Assembly (NCBI RefSeq): GCF_000759675.1
Contig: NZ_BAWM01000016.1
Coordinates: forward strand, 149,801-213,800
DNA length: 64,000 nucleotides
Direction: 5' to 3'
Source: Neobacillus niacini
Lineage (GTDB): Bacteria > Bacillota > Bacilli > Bacillales > Cytobacillaceae
The position numbers and the translations under genes are program-made. The notes under the pieces are model-generated. The model saw only the letters and a program-made list of their open reading frames with translations, ran no database searches and was not told the origin of the DNA. Numbering within the stretch: position 1 is the stretch's first letter; every line of letters starts with the position of its first letter. Below, piece after piece: positions 1 to 9,544 of the stretch.

Positions 1-387
1 GCGGATGCTTTCATTACGCAGCTTTCTAATGGGTATCAAACAGAAGTCGAAGAACGGGGAAATGTTTTGTCTGTAGGAGAACGCCAGCTGCTTTCTTTCG
101 CAAGGGCGCTCCTCGCTGATCCCAAAATTCTTATTCTAGATGAAGCAACCGCAAGTATTGATACGGAGACTGAAGTTAAGATTCAGCGGGCATTAAAAAC
201 ATTATTAAAAGGAAGAACGGCTATTATGATTGCCCACAGGCTCTCGACGATTCGAGAGGCAGATAAGATTATTGTTATGGATCATGGTACTATCCTTGAG
301 CAAGGAAACCACGAGATGTTAATGGGCAAACATGGAGTTTATTACGATTTGGTAAAAGCTCAATACAAAATGCTTGGTGTTGGTTGA
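1..387 (+). CDS. ABC exporter ATP-binding domain, C-terminal part (cut by window start)
   Basis: The reading frame is open from base 1 to the TGA at 385-387 and encodes about 128 residues. It carries the second half of an ABC nucleotide-binding domain: a signature-like region (LSVGERQLLSFARALL), Walker B (ILILDEATASID) and the H-loop (IAHRLSTI), followed by the usual C-terminal tail of half-size exporters (GTILEQGNHEMLM). The signature is LSVGE where LSGGQ is usual; the copy at 32.5 kb reads LSVGQ. The membrane domain and Walker A lie outside the window. The most likely product is a fused permease/ATPase multidrug- or lipid-type exporter. A hairpin with a T run follows directly. This is the better of two copies, but whether the full gene is intact cannot be seen. 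Confidence 0.85.
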   Translation, partial: ADAFITQLSNGYQTEVEERGNVLSVGERQLLSFARALLADPKILILDEATASIDTETEVKIQRALKTLLKGRTAIMIAHRLSTIREADKIIVMDHGTILEQGNHEMLMGKHGVYYDLVKAQYKMLGVG

Positions 388-410
388 TTATTTCAAAGTG
401 GAATACGATG

Positions 411-457
411 AAAAAGGCTGAAAAAATGTATATAAAAATTCTATCAGCCTTTTTTTA
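411..457 (+). terminator. Intrinsic terminator after ABC ATPase
   Basis: The inverted arms AAAAAGGCTGA and TCAGCCTTTTT are separated by an AT-rich loop and run into seven T residues. Confidence 0.85.
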
Positions 458-479
458 ATCATCAAATTCGGATAATTCG

Positions 480-514
480 AAAGGTAGAACTCAAATGGAG
501 TTCTACCTTTTTTT
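480..514. terminator. Second hairpin, perfect 13-bp arms with T run
   Basis: AAAGGTAGAACTC pairs with GAGTTCTACCTTT over a 5-base loop and is followed by T residues. A close relative sits at 50024-50054 upstream of the EEP gene. The rest of 388-727 holds only AT-rich spacer that presumably includes the promoter of the next gene; I see no further gene there. Confidence 0.6.
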
Positions 515-727
515 AAATAAGGAAGTAAGTAAAAAGCGAAAGTTTTAGGCAATGGGTAAAAAAACTACACGCATTAGTATAAATATTACACACGGCACGC
601 ATTACTTTCTTCGGTATACTAAAGAAGGTATTGATGGAATATTTAAAATTATTAAAAAGTAAAGGTTGTAGCGATTCTTTTTAATAGATTTATATCTGTA
701 TGGTAATAAAGAAGGGATTGTGTTGGG

Positions 728-1771
728 ATGGGGCGGAAAAGATTTAAATGGAATAACCTCATTGTTCTATCTGTTGCAATTGTATTGGTAGTATTCATCA
801 CCATAGCAGCCTCTATATTACATAAAACGGATAAAACTGTATTTACTATTGATGATTATGAAGTCACGGATGATGAATTCAATCATATTTTGCAAAACAT
901 GAAGGCATTAACGGTGAATTACTTTAAAGAAAAATATAACGTCGATTATAGCAAGAATTTTTGGAAGAGCAGCTATGGTGGTAAGAATCCATCGGAATAT
1001 GCAAAGCAAGAGGCTATGAACTATTTATTAAAGATTAAGACGGAACAGATCATTATGAAGGAAAATGGCATTATAGAAGATCTATCATATGACGCGATTA
1101 ACAAACACCTAATAAAAGAAAATGAACGAAGAAAAAAAGAGTTGGAAAATAAACGACCAATCTATGGTCCGGTTCAGTACAACATCACAGAATATTACTC
1201 GTATTATCAAAATATTAATCGCCAAGCTTTGGTTGAAAAATGGGCGAAAAATTTTGGTCATACATTATCAGATGAATTTTTAGAAGGTTACTACGACGAG
1301 ATAAAAGATCATTATTTTAAAAAAGCAGACAGCTTTATTTACGAAAAAATATCCGTTAAAACGGAACCAAACGGAATGGGAATTCTTGAGGAGTTCAAGA
1401 AAAAAGCTTCCATTGCAAAGCTGACAACAGATGAGGCAAAACAGAGTATGGATCGGTTCATCACTGTTGAAAGAAGTTTTATAGACCCTAAAGAAATAAA
1501 GAAAGAAGCTTCAATCGAAAACCAACTGTATGAGGCATTTCTGGAGCTAAACGAAGGAGATTTTACTGAAATATATCAAATGGATAATGAAGATGTCATG
1601 TTTAGAATGATAGAAAAACAACATAACGGTTATGAACATTATTCAGATGTGAAAAACACGATTGTAAAGATCTATGCACAAGAGCAATTAGATTATAAGG
1701 TCAGCCTGCGATTAAAAAATGTAAATGTGAAAATTAACGATCCTATTTATGACAAGATCATAGTAGATTGA
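728..1771 (+). CDS. Membrane-anchored SurA/PrsA-like protein (no clear PPIase domain)
   Basis: The product has 347 residues with one N-terminal membrane segment (about residues 10-32) and a short basic N-terminus, so the bulk should face outside. After the anchor comes a stretch typical of SurA/PrsA-type N-terminal chaperone domains (FTIDDYEVTDDEFNHIL, then a long charged helical region). The C-terminus (DVKNTIVKIYAQEQLDYKV) resembles the closing helix of PrsA-like proteins, but I see no recognisable parvulin domain between them. It precedes two secreted glycan-active proteins, so a role in folding or anchoring secreted enzymes is a reasonable guess, nothing more. The first ATG at 728 follows the weak purine stretch AAGAAGGG. 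It is separated from the next gene by about 190 bases and may form its own transcript. Confidence 0.55.
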   Translation: MGRKRFKWNNLIVLSVAIVLVVFITIAASILHKTDKTVFTIDDYEVTDDEFNHILQNMKALTVNYFKEKYNVDYSKNFWKSSYGGKNPSEYAKQEAMNYLLKIKTEQIIMKENGIIEDLSYDAINKHLIKENERRKKELENKRPIYGPVQYNITEYYSYYQNINRQALVEKWAKNFGHTLSDEFLEGYYDEIKDHYFKKADSFIYEKISVKTEPNGMGILEEFKKKASIAKLTTDEAKQSMDRFITVERSFIDPKEIKKEASIENQLYEAFLELNEGDFTEIYQMDNEDVMFRMIEKQHNGYEHYSDVKNTIVKIYAQEQLDYKVSLRLKNVNVKINDPIYDKIIVD

Positions 1772-1848
1772 AAAATTTAATGAAATACATCACTTGATGG
1801 ATAACCATCAAAAATGAATAAGAATATCGTTTTACACTATTCAAATGG

Positions 1849-1871
1849 TTGAACACCCAATATGGGTTCAA
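1849..1871. promoter_or_regulatory. Imperfect palindrome upstream of beta-helix gene
   Basis: TTGAAC-A-CCCA and TGGGTTCAA form an inverted repeat around a 3-base centre, with one bulged base. It lies about 35 bases upstream of the strong ribosome site for the leader ORF at 1905. It could be an operator or an RNA hairpin; there is no T run, so a terminator is unlikely. Confidence 0.35.
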
Positions 1872-1904
1872 ATAAAAATAAGTTCTATTAAAAGGAGGGG
1901 ATAA

Positions 1905-1982
1905 ATGGATAAAACAGTATCACGGTTTGTTTGTACAAATAATATGAGAGAGGAGTTGGAATATGAAAGAATGGCAGTTTAA
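1905..1982 (+). CDS. 25-residue leader ORF overlapping the beta-helix gene start
   Basis: An ATG at 1905 follows an excellent ribosome site (AAAAGGAGGGGATAA) and opens 25 codons ending in TAA at 1980-1982. It runs through the start of the next gene at 1963 in a different frame. The downstream gene has its own site (GAGAGGAG), so the short ORF could couple or tune translation of the secreted protein. The peptide (MDKTVSRFVCTNNMREELEY and five more residues) has no recognised family. The evidence for translation is the ribosome site alone. Confidence 0.35.
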   Translation: MDKTVSRFVCTNNMREELEYERMAV

Positions 1983-4900
1983 AAAAATGATAGCTGTGTT
2001 TTTAGCAGTCTGCTTAACTTTCTCAGGTTTTTTTCCAGGGATCCAACAAGAAAGAGTAATGGCTGCTTCAGGAACAATTTATTATGTCAGCTCGACAGAC
2101 GGGGATGATGGCAACGATGGGCTGTCAAAATCAACTCCATGGAAGTCATTAGAAAAAGTAAGCTCTGAGGATTTTCAACCAGGAGACAAAATATTGTTTA
2201 AGGCCGGGGATGTCTGGAATGGGAGTTTAAAACTTAGAAATATTTCAGGAACTGAGGCGGAACCGATCATTTTTGATAAATATGGCAATGATGATCCGAA
2301 CGTGAGGCCGATCTTAAACGGAAATGGCACGACAACGACCGAGATTTTTTCGATTTATACTTACTATAATGGGGTAAAAGATAAAACACAGTCTGCTACC
2401 ATTGATGTTCTTGATGGAAGTTACTTGGAAATTAACAATTTTGAAGTGACAAACTATAGCGATACCGTTATTTCACAAAGAGCTGGTATTGCCATTAAAA
2501 CGTCAGCGACGAATCAGGCGGAATGGGAAGCAAATCCGCACAAAGGAATTGTGATTAGAAATAATTACGTCCATGATGTCAATGGCAACCCCACTGGACA
2601 TAAGGTAGGCAGCGGAGGGATTCTTCTCCTTGGCAATATCAGTGATGCCCTTGTGGAAAACAACAAAGTGGTTAATGTTGATATTGAAGGAATCAGAAAT
2701 GCAGGACTATATAAGGAAGGCGATATAAAGGCTAATTTCCCTAGAGTATTGACCAATGTACAATTTAGAAATAACTATATTGAAAAAGTTCAAGGCGATG
2801 GGATTGTCATGAGTAATGTTGGGGAAAATGGCCGGATCGAATATAACACGGTAGTCGAACATTCCTATAAAAATGTAGGTAATGTAAATTACGCCGGATT
2901 ATGGGTTATAGGGGTAAAGGACACCATTGCTCAATACAATGAAGTTTATGGCGGTAAGTATGGATATAATGACGGTGAAGCATTTGATGTTGACATGTTT
3001 TCTGAGGGCATGTTGTATCAGTATAATTACAGTCATGATAATCGAGGCGGATTTATGCTATTTATGGGAGGGTCAACCAACTCGCTTGTCAGATACAACA
3101 TAAGTGTGAATGATGGAAATGGAGCAGAAATTTTCCACTATCTTCCTAGTTCTCAAAATGATTCACCGTTAATACACAATAATACATTTTTTACTGATTC
3201 ACACATTAATACAAAGATCTTTAGCCCAAAAACGAATCAATATGTAAAGCTTTATAACAATATTTTTATGGCTAAAGGTGAAATGACAATGGGGTCCACT
3301 TCATTTAACGGTGGCGAAATGAAGAAAAATGTTTTCTATCCAGGAACAGATATAAAGGGGCAAAACTTCACAGGTATTACATTTACGGATAACATTTTTG
3401 AAAGTCCAAAGCTTGCGAGACCAGGAGATAGGCCTCAAAACATTATTACAAATCTGGATACATTTAACGTAGATGCACTTGATGGCTACAAATTAATGAG
3501 TAATTCACCTCTCATTAATGCCGGAATGGATGTTTCTAGCTTGACGCCATCAGTATGGAATCAGGCAGCAAAAGATATTTTCAATAATGATATTGTCGGT
3601 CCATTGGATATTGGTGCACATGAATATTCAGGAGATGAACCAGAAGAAACTAGTCCCGAAATTGAACCATCTTCCATTACGCTGGACAAAGAGGAATTAC
3701 ATCTTTATTTAGGCCATTCGGGAGTTGAGCTAAAGGCAACTGTATCCCCTGATGATGCATGGTTTAAAGGTGTAAAATGGTCAAGCAGTGATCCATCCGT
3801 TGCTTCTGTAAATGCAGATGGCTTTGTGACACCGATTTCTGAAGGTACAGCAATCATTACAGCAGAAAGTGATATTGTTAAAGGTTTAAAAGCGACTAGT
3901 ACCGTAACTGTTCATCCCCCATCACCGGTTAAGCAATATATTGTAGCTTCCGACGATGCCTATTTATCTGAGACAAAGAATACGGTGCAGTTAAGACTAG
4001 ACGCTTTATTGGGGGATGGAAATACCATAACGGACCCGCCAAATTATAACATGAATTACAGTACAGATCATCCGGACACTTTGATTGATGATAAAACAGG
4101 CAAGCTTACTTTTACAGGTAATCTGGAAAAAGCAGAAGAAATCACAGTAAATGCCCAAATACAAGAGTATTCTAATCTTGTATATTCAGAGAGTTTCGAA
4201 AATGGATGGGGAAGTTTTAGCAGGGAACAAAATGCCCCTACGGGTGGAACGGGGGGAATTATTTCCGATAAGGTTGCTTTCCACGGGAAATATAGTGCAT
4301 TATATGACCAGCCCCCGGCTGTTGAAAAAGTATTTGGACCAAATCAAAGAGGAATCGTAACTATGATGTTCTATGATGATGGGTCAAAGAACGGAAGAAC
4401 GAGAGTAGTCGCACATGTCGGGAACGATCGAACTAAATTAATGGCTGCCATGGGAGTCTTTTATGATGGGGGAAGCATAGGAAATCTGGACAATTACTCA
4501 GTAAGAGCAAGTGGTTCTGCTACTGCATGGGAGAAGACTACGGTCCCGCGTACGAAAGGTTGGCATGAACTTAAATGGGATTACACATCGGGAACAGATT
4601 TGAAGATGTATATTGATGGCCAGCTGGTCAAAACAACCACAGCAATAAATGATTTTGACAGGATTAATCTGTCCTTTATATGGGATACCGCTGCTGGACG
4701 TACGTATGCATTCGATAATATCAAGTACGCTTTATCGGATGAAAAAACAACTTATCAAGCAAAAGAGCTTAAAATACCAGTTAAAGTTGATAAAACCTCC
4801 CCTGTTACCACGGCAGAGGTTGCAGGAAAAGGAAAAAATGATTGGTACCATACAGATGTTACTGTTACTTTAAGTGGAACGGATAACGTGACTGGTGTTG

Positions 4901-5589
4901 ACAGGACGGAATATAGGATTGGTGAAAGTGGAGACTGGATTCCGTACAACAGTCCGATTGCCCTGGATCAGGAAGGGATTCACACAGTACAATATCGTTC
5001 CATCGACAAAGCAGGAAATATTGAAGAGACAAAACAGGAAACCATTAAAATTGATAAAACGAATCCTCACTATGAACTTAGGGTAAACGGCAATGTTCTT
5101 ATTGATGGAGGTAACTTTGATGACTATTTGCCGCTTACCTTTAAAGTATCAGATGAACAGTCCGGAATAGCTTTTGCCAAAATCAATATTGACGGTACAG
5201 ACTATCCTATTGATCCCAAAACGCAGAGCGTAGAGATCGATATGGCGGGTAAACCGGGAAGCTTCACAGCACTCGTTACAATTGAGGATATGGCGGGCAA
5301 TATCATATCGGAAATACCATTTCACTTCAATGTCACAACAAGTATTCATTCAATGAAGCAGCTAGTAAGCCGCTTTACCTCTTTAGGTGAGCTTAGCGGA
5401 CCATTGGTACCACAGTTAACGAATAGCCTTAATCAAGCGCAGCATCAGCTTGACAAGGGAAGGGCTGACCATGCAGTTAAACATATTCAAAAATTTGTGG
5501 ACCGCCTTAATAAAGCATCAAGTAAATACGCCAGTGAAAAAGCTAAAAAAGTTTTGAATGCAGATGCAAATGATCTGATAAATAAATAG
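1963..5589 (+). CDS. Secreted right-handed beta-helix protein with Big_2, OmpL47-like and FIMAH domains
   Basis: The product has 1208 residues and a Sec signal peptide of about 34 residues ending near VMAA. Residues about 40-555 form a right-handed parallel beta-helix: the opening IYYVSSTDGDDGNDGLSKST is typical of these folds and is followed by repeated N-x-x-V/I turns (VIRNNYVHDV, LVENNKVVNV, VQFRNNYIEKV). Then come a Big_2 Ig-like domain (about 567-650), a jelly-roll/LamG-like segment (about 737-925), an OmpL47-like repeat (about 945-1035, ending RSIDKAGN) and a C-terminal FIMAH-like helical domain (about 1125-1205). The beta-helix fold is shared by polysaccharide lyases and sulfatase-like or epimerase enzymes; no catalytic set can be assigned by eye. 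It is followed by a PL8 lyase gene with the same tail domain, which suggests they act on the same extracellular polysaccharide. Confidence 0.75.
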   Translation: MKEWQFKKMIAVFLAVCLTFSGFFPGIQQERVMAASGTIYYVSSTDGDDGNDGLSKSTPWKSLEKVSSEDFQPGDKILFKAGDVWNGSLKLRNISGTEAEPIIFDKYGNDDPNVRPILNGNGTTTTEIFSIYTYYNGVKDKTQSATIDVLDGSYLEINNFEVTNYSDTVISQRAGIAIKTSATNQAEWEANPHKGIVIRNNYVHDVNGNPTGHKVGSGGILLLGNISDALVENNKVVNVDIEGIRNAGLYKEGDIKANFPRVLTNVQFRNNYIEKVQGDGIVMSNVGENGRIEYNTVVEHSYKNVGNVNYAGLWVIGVKDTIAQYNEVYGGKYGYNDGEAFDVDMFSEGMLYQYNYSHDNRGGFMLFMGGSTNSLVRYNISVNDGNGAEIFHYLPSSQNDSPLIHNNTFFTDSHINTKIFSPKTNQYVKLYNNIFMAKGEMTMGSTSFNGGEMKKNVFYPGTDIKGQNFTGITFTDNIFESPKLARPGDRPQNIITNLDTFNVDALDGYKLMSNSPLINAGMDVSSLTPSVWNQAAKDIFNNDIVGPLDIGAHEYSGDEPEETSPEIEPSSITLDKEELHLYLGHSGVELKATVSPDDAWFKGVKWSSSDPSVASVNADGFVTPISEGTAIITAESDIVKGLKATSTVTVHPPSPVKQYIVASDDAYLSETKNTVQLRLDALLGDGNTITDPPNYNMNYSTDHPDTLIDDKTGKLTFTGNLEKAEEITVNAQIQEYSNLVYSESFENGWGSFSREQNAPTGGTGGIISDKVAFHGKYSALYDQPPAVEKVFGPNQRGIVTMMFYDDGSKNGRTRVVAHVGNDRTKLMAAMGVFYDGGSIGNLDNYSVRASGSATAWEKTTVPRTKGWHELKWDYTSGTDLKMYIDGQLVKTTTAINDFDRINLSFIWDTAAGRTYAFDNIKYALSDEKTTYQAKELKIPVKVDKTSPVTTAEVAGKGKNDWYHTDVTVTLSGTDNVTGVDRTEYRIGESGDWIPYNSPIALDQEGIHTVQYRSIDKAGNIEETKQETIKIDKTNPHYELRVNGNVLIDGGNFDDYLPLTFKVSDEQSGIAFAKINIDGTDYPIDPKTQSVEIDMAGKPGSFTALVTIEDMAGNIISEIPFHFNVTTSIHSMKQLVSRFTSLGELSGPLVPQLTNSLNQAQHQLDKGRADHAVKHIQKFVDRLNKASSKYASEKAKKVLNADANDLINK

Positions 5590-5593
5590 TTAG

Positions 5594-5643
5594 AGTAAGG
5601 GGGAAGCTTGAGGTCATCTCACTGGCTACTCCCTTACTTTTTC
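5594..5643 (+). terminator. Terminator-like hairpin between the two secreted-protein genes
   Basis: AGTAAGGG at 5594 pairs with CCCTTACT at 5631, with a long loop and a following T run. Read-through to the lyase gene remains possible. Confidence 0.6.
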
Positions 5644-5691
5644 TAGTAGAACGATAGTGTGAACAGCAAACATTGAAGAGGGAGGTTTTGG

Positions 5692-8600
5692 ATGAGTACC
5701 TTAAATAGAAAGATTAGTGCCTTTTCATTGATCTTATGTATGTTATTTAGCTTAACTTTTTCTTTTACACCAGTCGGAACGAACGCAGTAAAGGCTGAAG
5801 AAGAGGTAGTTTTGACGAACTTTGCACCAAATGGCAGCTTTGAAGAGACAATAAAGACGAATCGAAATGTATGGACAAACAATATTGAACCTGTTGGCTG
5901 GTCCGAATGGTTCCCAAGCGGAAAACCGCAAGCAACCGTTGACCAAACTGTCTATTATAGCGGCAAACAATCGATCTTGCTTGAATCCGTCACAACTGGG
6001 AGAGCTGCATTGACTACAACCACTACAATCACACCCGGAAAAAGTTATAGACTAGGTATTTGGATAAAAACCGATCATGTTGTCTCTAGTGATGGAATTT
6101 TTTTACGAACACAATATTTAGACGGCTCAGGTAGAAAAGTCGGTGATGGCCCAAAGACGGAAAAAGTAACGGGGACATATAATTGGACTTTAAGGGAAGT
6201 CTTTTTCACTGCTCCTAATAACGCAGAAAAACTGAAAATTGAGCCATTTTTTGAAACAGGGACAGGAAAAGCATGGTTTGACGACATCGTCCTTGAAGAA
6301 TGGAATGGATTAACCGGTATTGAACTTGATAAAAAGGCGGTATCATTAGAAGAGGGAAAGACGTTCACCTTAATGCCTATCTTTTTTCCAGAAAATGCCG
6401 GTGATAAAGAAGTTGTTTGGTTTTCCTCAAACCCTGATGTTGCATCAATAAATAATGGGACGGTAATCGGAATAAAAGAAGGGAATGCAACGATCACGGT
6501 GCAAACGAAAGATGGCAAGTTTTCAGCAGACTGTATCGTAAGCGTAGAAACTGAAAAAACGATAAAAGCATACGATCAAGCTCGGCAAAAATGGTTCGAT
6601 AAATTAACAGGCGGTACATCCTATGATCTTCAAGATCCGGACGTTGTTAAGGCACTTGATGATTTAGCGAAAAGTGCAAAAGAATATTGGGGTAAAATGG
6701 ACAAATCCGCTGGACGAACCTATTTATGGAGCGATTTAGCCAATCCGGCAAATGAAGGTCAAATTTCTGACTCCTATGGTCGTTTATTAAGTATGGCACG
6801 CGCTTATACAACGAAAGGATCGAGCTTATATCATAACGATCAGTTAAAAAAAGACATTATTAGCGGATTAGACTGGATGTATGACAATCGTTACAATGAA
6901 CACCAAAGAGAATTCGGAAATTGGTGGCATTGGGAAAATGGTATTCCACAAACGCTTAATAATATTGTTGTTCTAATGTATGAAGATTTAACAGATAAAC
7001 AACTTACCGATTACACGCGGACAATTGACCGTTTTATTCCAGACCCAACCGCTAGAACGCTCAATGGTGTAAAAGAAACCGGAGCGAATTTGTTGGATAA
7101 AGCGTTTGCCGTATCATTAAGAGGAATTATCGGTAAAAACAGTGCAAAAGTAATTCAAGGAGAAAAGCCGATCGGCAAAGAGTTTGTTTACGTGGATCAC
7201 GGTGATGGAGTGTATAAAGATGGTTCACTTATTCAGCACTTTAATATCGCTTATACTGGAGGCTACGGCGCTGTTTGGATTAGCCGGGCTGCTGATATGA
7301 TGTATTTATTGAATGGTTCTCCTTGGACCATCACAGACCCGGATGTAAATAATGTCTATAACTGGGTGGAGGATTCCTTTGAGCCCCTTATTTATAAAGG
7401 CGCGATGATGGACATGGTTTCAGGAAGAGGAATATCCCGTAAAGGATCCAGTGATCACGATAAAGGAAGAGAGACCATTTTAACGATCCTTCGCTTAGCT
7501 GAAGGCGCACCGCCAGATAAAGCATTGCAGATTAAACAAATGGTTAAATACTGGATTATGACGGATCATACATTTGATCAGTATCACACTGGTTTGCCTC
7601 TTTACGAAATGAATTTAGTCAAAACACTTATGAATGATGATTCGATTAAGCCAAGAAAAGAATTAGAAAAGAATCAAGTTTTTGCGGGTATGGATCGGGT
7701 TACCCATCTACGTCCCGGATTTGGGCTCGGTATTAGTATGTTTTCTGACCGAATTTCCGCGTTTGAATATGGCAATGGAGAAAATTCAAAAGGCTGGTAT
7801 ACGGGAATCGGCGCAACGTATGTATACAACAATGATTTGAAGCAGTTTAGCAACGATTTTTGGCCAACGGTCGATAGCTTCCGCTTACCAGGTACCACGT
7901 CTGATGGATCAAAAGGAATTTTAAAAGATTGGCAATCGTATTACAATCCGAAAACCTGGGTTGGCGGATCATCAATTGATGGTTTTTATGGTGCAGCTGG
8001 AATGGATTTCTCACTTAAACAAGTAACAGGAAGTGATCTCGAAGGTAAAAAGTCATGGTTTATGTTCGATGATGAAGTTGTGGCATTAGGCACAGGCATT
8101 ACAAGTACGAACAGCAGAAAAGTAGAAACGATTGTTGAAAATCGTCAATTGAATGATGCTGGAGAGAATCAATTAATCGTAAACGGTGAAGCAAAGCCGG
8201 ATATGGTTGGTTGGACAGAGTCGATGAATAATGTAAAGTGGGCCCATTTAACAGGTAATGTTTCCGGTTCCGATACTGGCTATTTCTTCCCTAATGCTCC
8301 AGCCATTGATGCTCTTCGGGAAGCAAGAACCGGATCATGGAAAGACATTAACAGTAACGGCTCACCTACTCCGATTACAAGAAATTATTTAAGTTTGGCG
8401 TTTAATCATGGAGTCAATCCGTCAGGTGGTTCCTATTCCTACGTATTGCTGCCAAATAAGAGTGTGAATCAAACGGAAGAGTATAGTAAAAATCCAGATG
8501 TTGAAATTCTAAAGAATACGTCGGATGTGCAGGCTGTAAAGGAAAAGACGCTTAATATAACGGCAGCTAACTTCTTTCATGCTGGAACGGTAGAAGGTAT

Positions 8601-9090
8601 CCACGCACTAAATCCCGCTTCTGTTCTCGTGAAGGAAGAAGGAGGAGAATTAGCCCTTTCCGTTTCTGACCCGACACAAAAACAAAAGACGGTATCGATT
8701 GAAATCAATAAGCCTGGTTTATCACTCGTAAGCAATGACAGCACCATTAAAGTTGTTCAGACAGAACCAACCATTAAGGTCGAAGTGAATGTTGCAGGTT
8801 CTATCGGAAAAACACATGTTGCTGCATTTAAAGTTGTTACAGATATTGATCATCTTGATGAATTAGTAAAGTTCGCAAATGAAAAAGGCTGGATCACGAA
8901 TAAGGGGATAACCAATAGCTTGTTGGCAAAAATCGCAAATGTGCAAAAACACCAAAGTGATGAAAAACAGCTTATAAAAGGATTGAATCCATTACAAAAC
9001 GAGGTTGAAGCACAATCCGGTAAACATATTACTCGTGAGTTTGCTGAATATCTATTGGAGAATATCGCCTATTTAAAGGGAACGGAATAG
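5692..9090 (+). CDS. Secreted polysaccharide lyase family 8 (hyaluronate/chondroitin/xanthan lyase type)
   Basis: The product has 1132 residues, with a signal peptide (about 1-34), a CBM4/9-like carbohydrate-binding domain (about 42-205), a Big_2 domain (about 207-285), the alpha/alpha-toroid lyase domain (about 290-660), the anti-parallel beta-sandwich (about 670-1040) and a FIMAH-like tail. The PL8 signature is clear: FGNWWHWENGIPQTLNN with the conserved Asn, then His516 and Tyr525 in HFNIAYTGGY, Arg579 and Arg583 in SGRGISR, and Glu697 in GNGENSKGW. The His-Tyr and Tyr-Arg spacings (9 and 54) equal those I recall for the Arthrobacter chondroitin AC lyase set H233/Y242/R296. Family membership is secure. 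The substrate (hyaluronan, chondroitin or xanthan) cannot be read from sequence alone. The start ATG follows GGGAGGTTTTGG. Confidence 0.9.
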   Translation: MSTLNRKISAFSLILCMLFSLTFSFTPVGTNAVKAEEEVVLTNFAPNGSFEETIKTNRNVWTNNIEPVGWSEWFPSGKPQATVDQTVYYSGKQSILLESVTTGRAALTTTTTITPGKSYRLGIWIKTDHVVSSDGIFLRTQYLDGSGRKVGDGPKTEKVTGTYNWTLREVFFTAPNNAEKLKIEPFFETGTGKAWFDDIVLEEWNGLTGIELDKKAVSLEEGKTFTLMPIFFPENAGDKEVVWFSSNPDVASINNGTVIGIKEGNATITVQTKDGKFSADCIVSVETEKTIKAYDQARQKWFDKLTGGTSYDLQDPDVVKALDDLAKSAKEYWGKMDKSAGRTYLWSDLANPANEGQISDSYGRLLSMARAYTTKGSSLYHNDQLKKDIISGLDWMYDNRYNEHQREFGNWWHWENGIPQTLNNIVVLMYEDLTDKQLTDYTRTIDRFIPDPTARTLNGVKETGANLLDKAFAVSLRGIIGKNSAKVIQGEKPIGKEFVYVDHGDGVYKDGSLIQHFNIAYTGGYGAVWISRAADMMYLLNGSPWTITDPDVNNVYNWVEDSFEPLIYKGAMMDMVSGRGISRKGSSDHDKGRETILTILRLAEGAPPDKALQIKQMVKYWIMTDHTFDQYHTGLPLYEMNLVKTLMNDDSIKPRKELEKNQVFAGMDRVTHLRPGFGLGISMFSDRISAFEYGNGENSKGWYTGIGATYVYNNDLKQFSNDFWPTVDSFRLPGTTSDGSKGILKDWQSYYNPKTWVGGSSIDGFYGAAGMDFSLKQVTGSDLEGKKSWFMFDDEVVALGTGITSTNSRKVETIVENRQLNDAGENQLIVNGEAKPDMVGWTESMNNVKWAHLTGNVSGSDTGYFFPNAPAIDALREARTGSWKDINSNGSPTPITRNYLSLAFNHGVNPSGGSYSYVLLPNKSVNQTEEYSKNPDVEILKNTSDVQAVKEKTLNITAANFFHAGTVEGIHALNPASVLVKEEGGELALSVSDPTQKQKTVSIEINKPGLSLVSNDSTIKVVQTEPTIKVEVNVAGSIGKTHVAAFKVVTDIDHLDELVKFANEKGWITNKGITNSLLAKIANVQKHQSDEKQLIKGLNPLQNEVEAQSGKHITREFAEYLLENIAYLKGTE

Positions 9091-9102
9091 CGATCCATTT
9101 AT

Positions 9103-9145
9103 AATCCGTGAAGTACGACACTTAAGTGCTTCACGGATTTTTTTT
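9103..9145 (+). terminator. Intrinsic terminator after PL8 lyase
   Basis: AATCCGTGAAG pairs with CTTCACGGATT and is followed by a T run. Confidence 0.9.
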
Positions 9146-9185
9146 GAACTTGTCATGAAACCGATAGGGCAGAATTTCTAAAAAG

Positions 9186-9324
9186 TAATTGAGATTGTTG
9201 AAAAAGAGATACATTAAAGTTATGACTTTTAATATTCATCATGGAGGAATAGACCGCATTTTTGATTTGAAAAGAATTGCCGTATTAATTAAAACATCGG
9301 GTGCCGATATCATTGGTTTACAAG
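9186..9324 (+). pseudogene. 5' fragment of an EEP (endonuclease/exonuclease/phosphatase) gene
   Basis: These bases match the start of the intact gene at 50082. The first codons are the same, there is an in-frame 21-base deletion after AAAAAGAGATA, and then the motifs VMTFNIHHGG and ADIIGLQ follow. Identity stops at 9324, just where the catalytic Glu of GLQEVD should appear; the frame then runs into unrelated sequence and stops at 9389. All later EEP motifs are missing, so it cannot be functional. About 2.9 kb further on, at 12196, the sequence that follows the EEP stop codon at the other locus reappears. Confidence 0.85.
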
Positions 9325-9544
9325 CTTGGGCGCTTTTCTTTAGTAAGGAAAGTGTCCGTTTTTTATTGTTTCAAGGATTCTCACGATAGCCGTTGCCTCA
9401 GTTAAGGAGGAAATTAATTCTTCCACAATAGAATGATTTCCTATAATAAGGAAGTTGCGAAAAGCTGTACGATTTAAATGTGCCACGATATAATGATGGG
9501 AGTTTGTGTCTGAATATATATTTTGATAAGCTGTGAGGTAGTGT

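Larger units (their letters stand above)
1..478. repeat. Direct repeat A, copy 1 (ABC ATPase end plus terminator)
   Basis: Bases 1-478 match 32524-33001 at a constant offset with only scattered substitutions, in the same orientation. The repeat covers the ATPase C-terminus, its stop codon and the following terminator. It stops at the sequence GATAATTC on the right and continues beyond the window on the left. Confidence 0.9.

Noticed and set aside
7674..7898. Minus-strand open frames inside the PL8, GH2 and GH42-like genes
   Set aside because: They are shadows of well-supported genes with clear motifs and lack ribosome sites.
9340..9480. Minus-strand open frame with protein-like text (FLIIGNHSIVEELISSLTEA)
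   Set aside because: It runs antisense into the yitT start, has no start codon or ribosome site of its own and matches nothing I recognise. It may be a gene tail but is not supportable.
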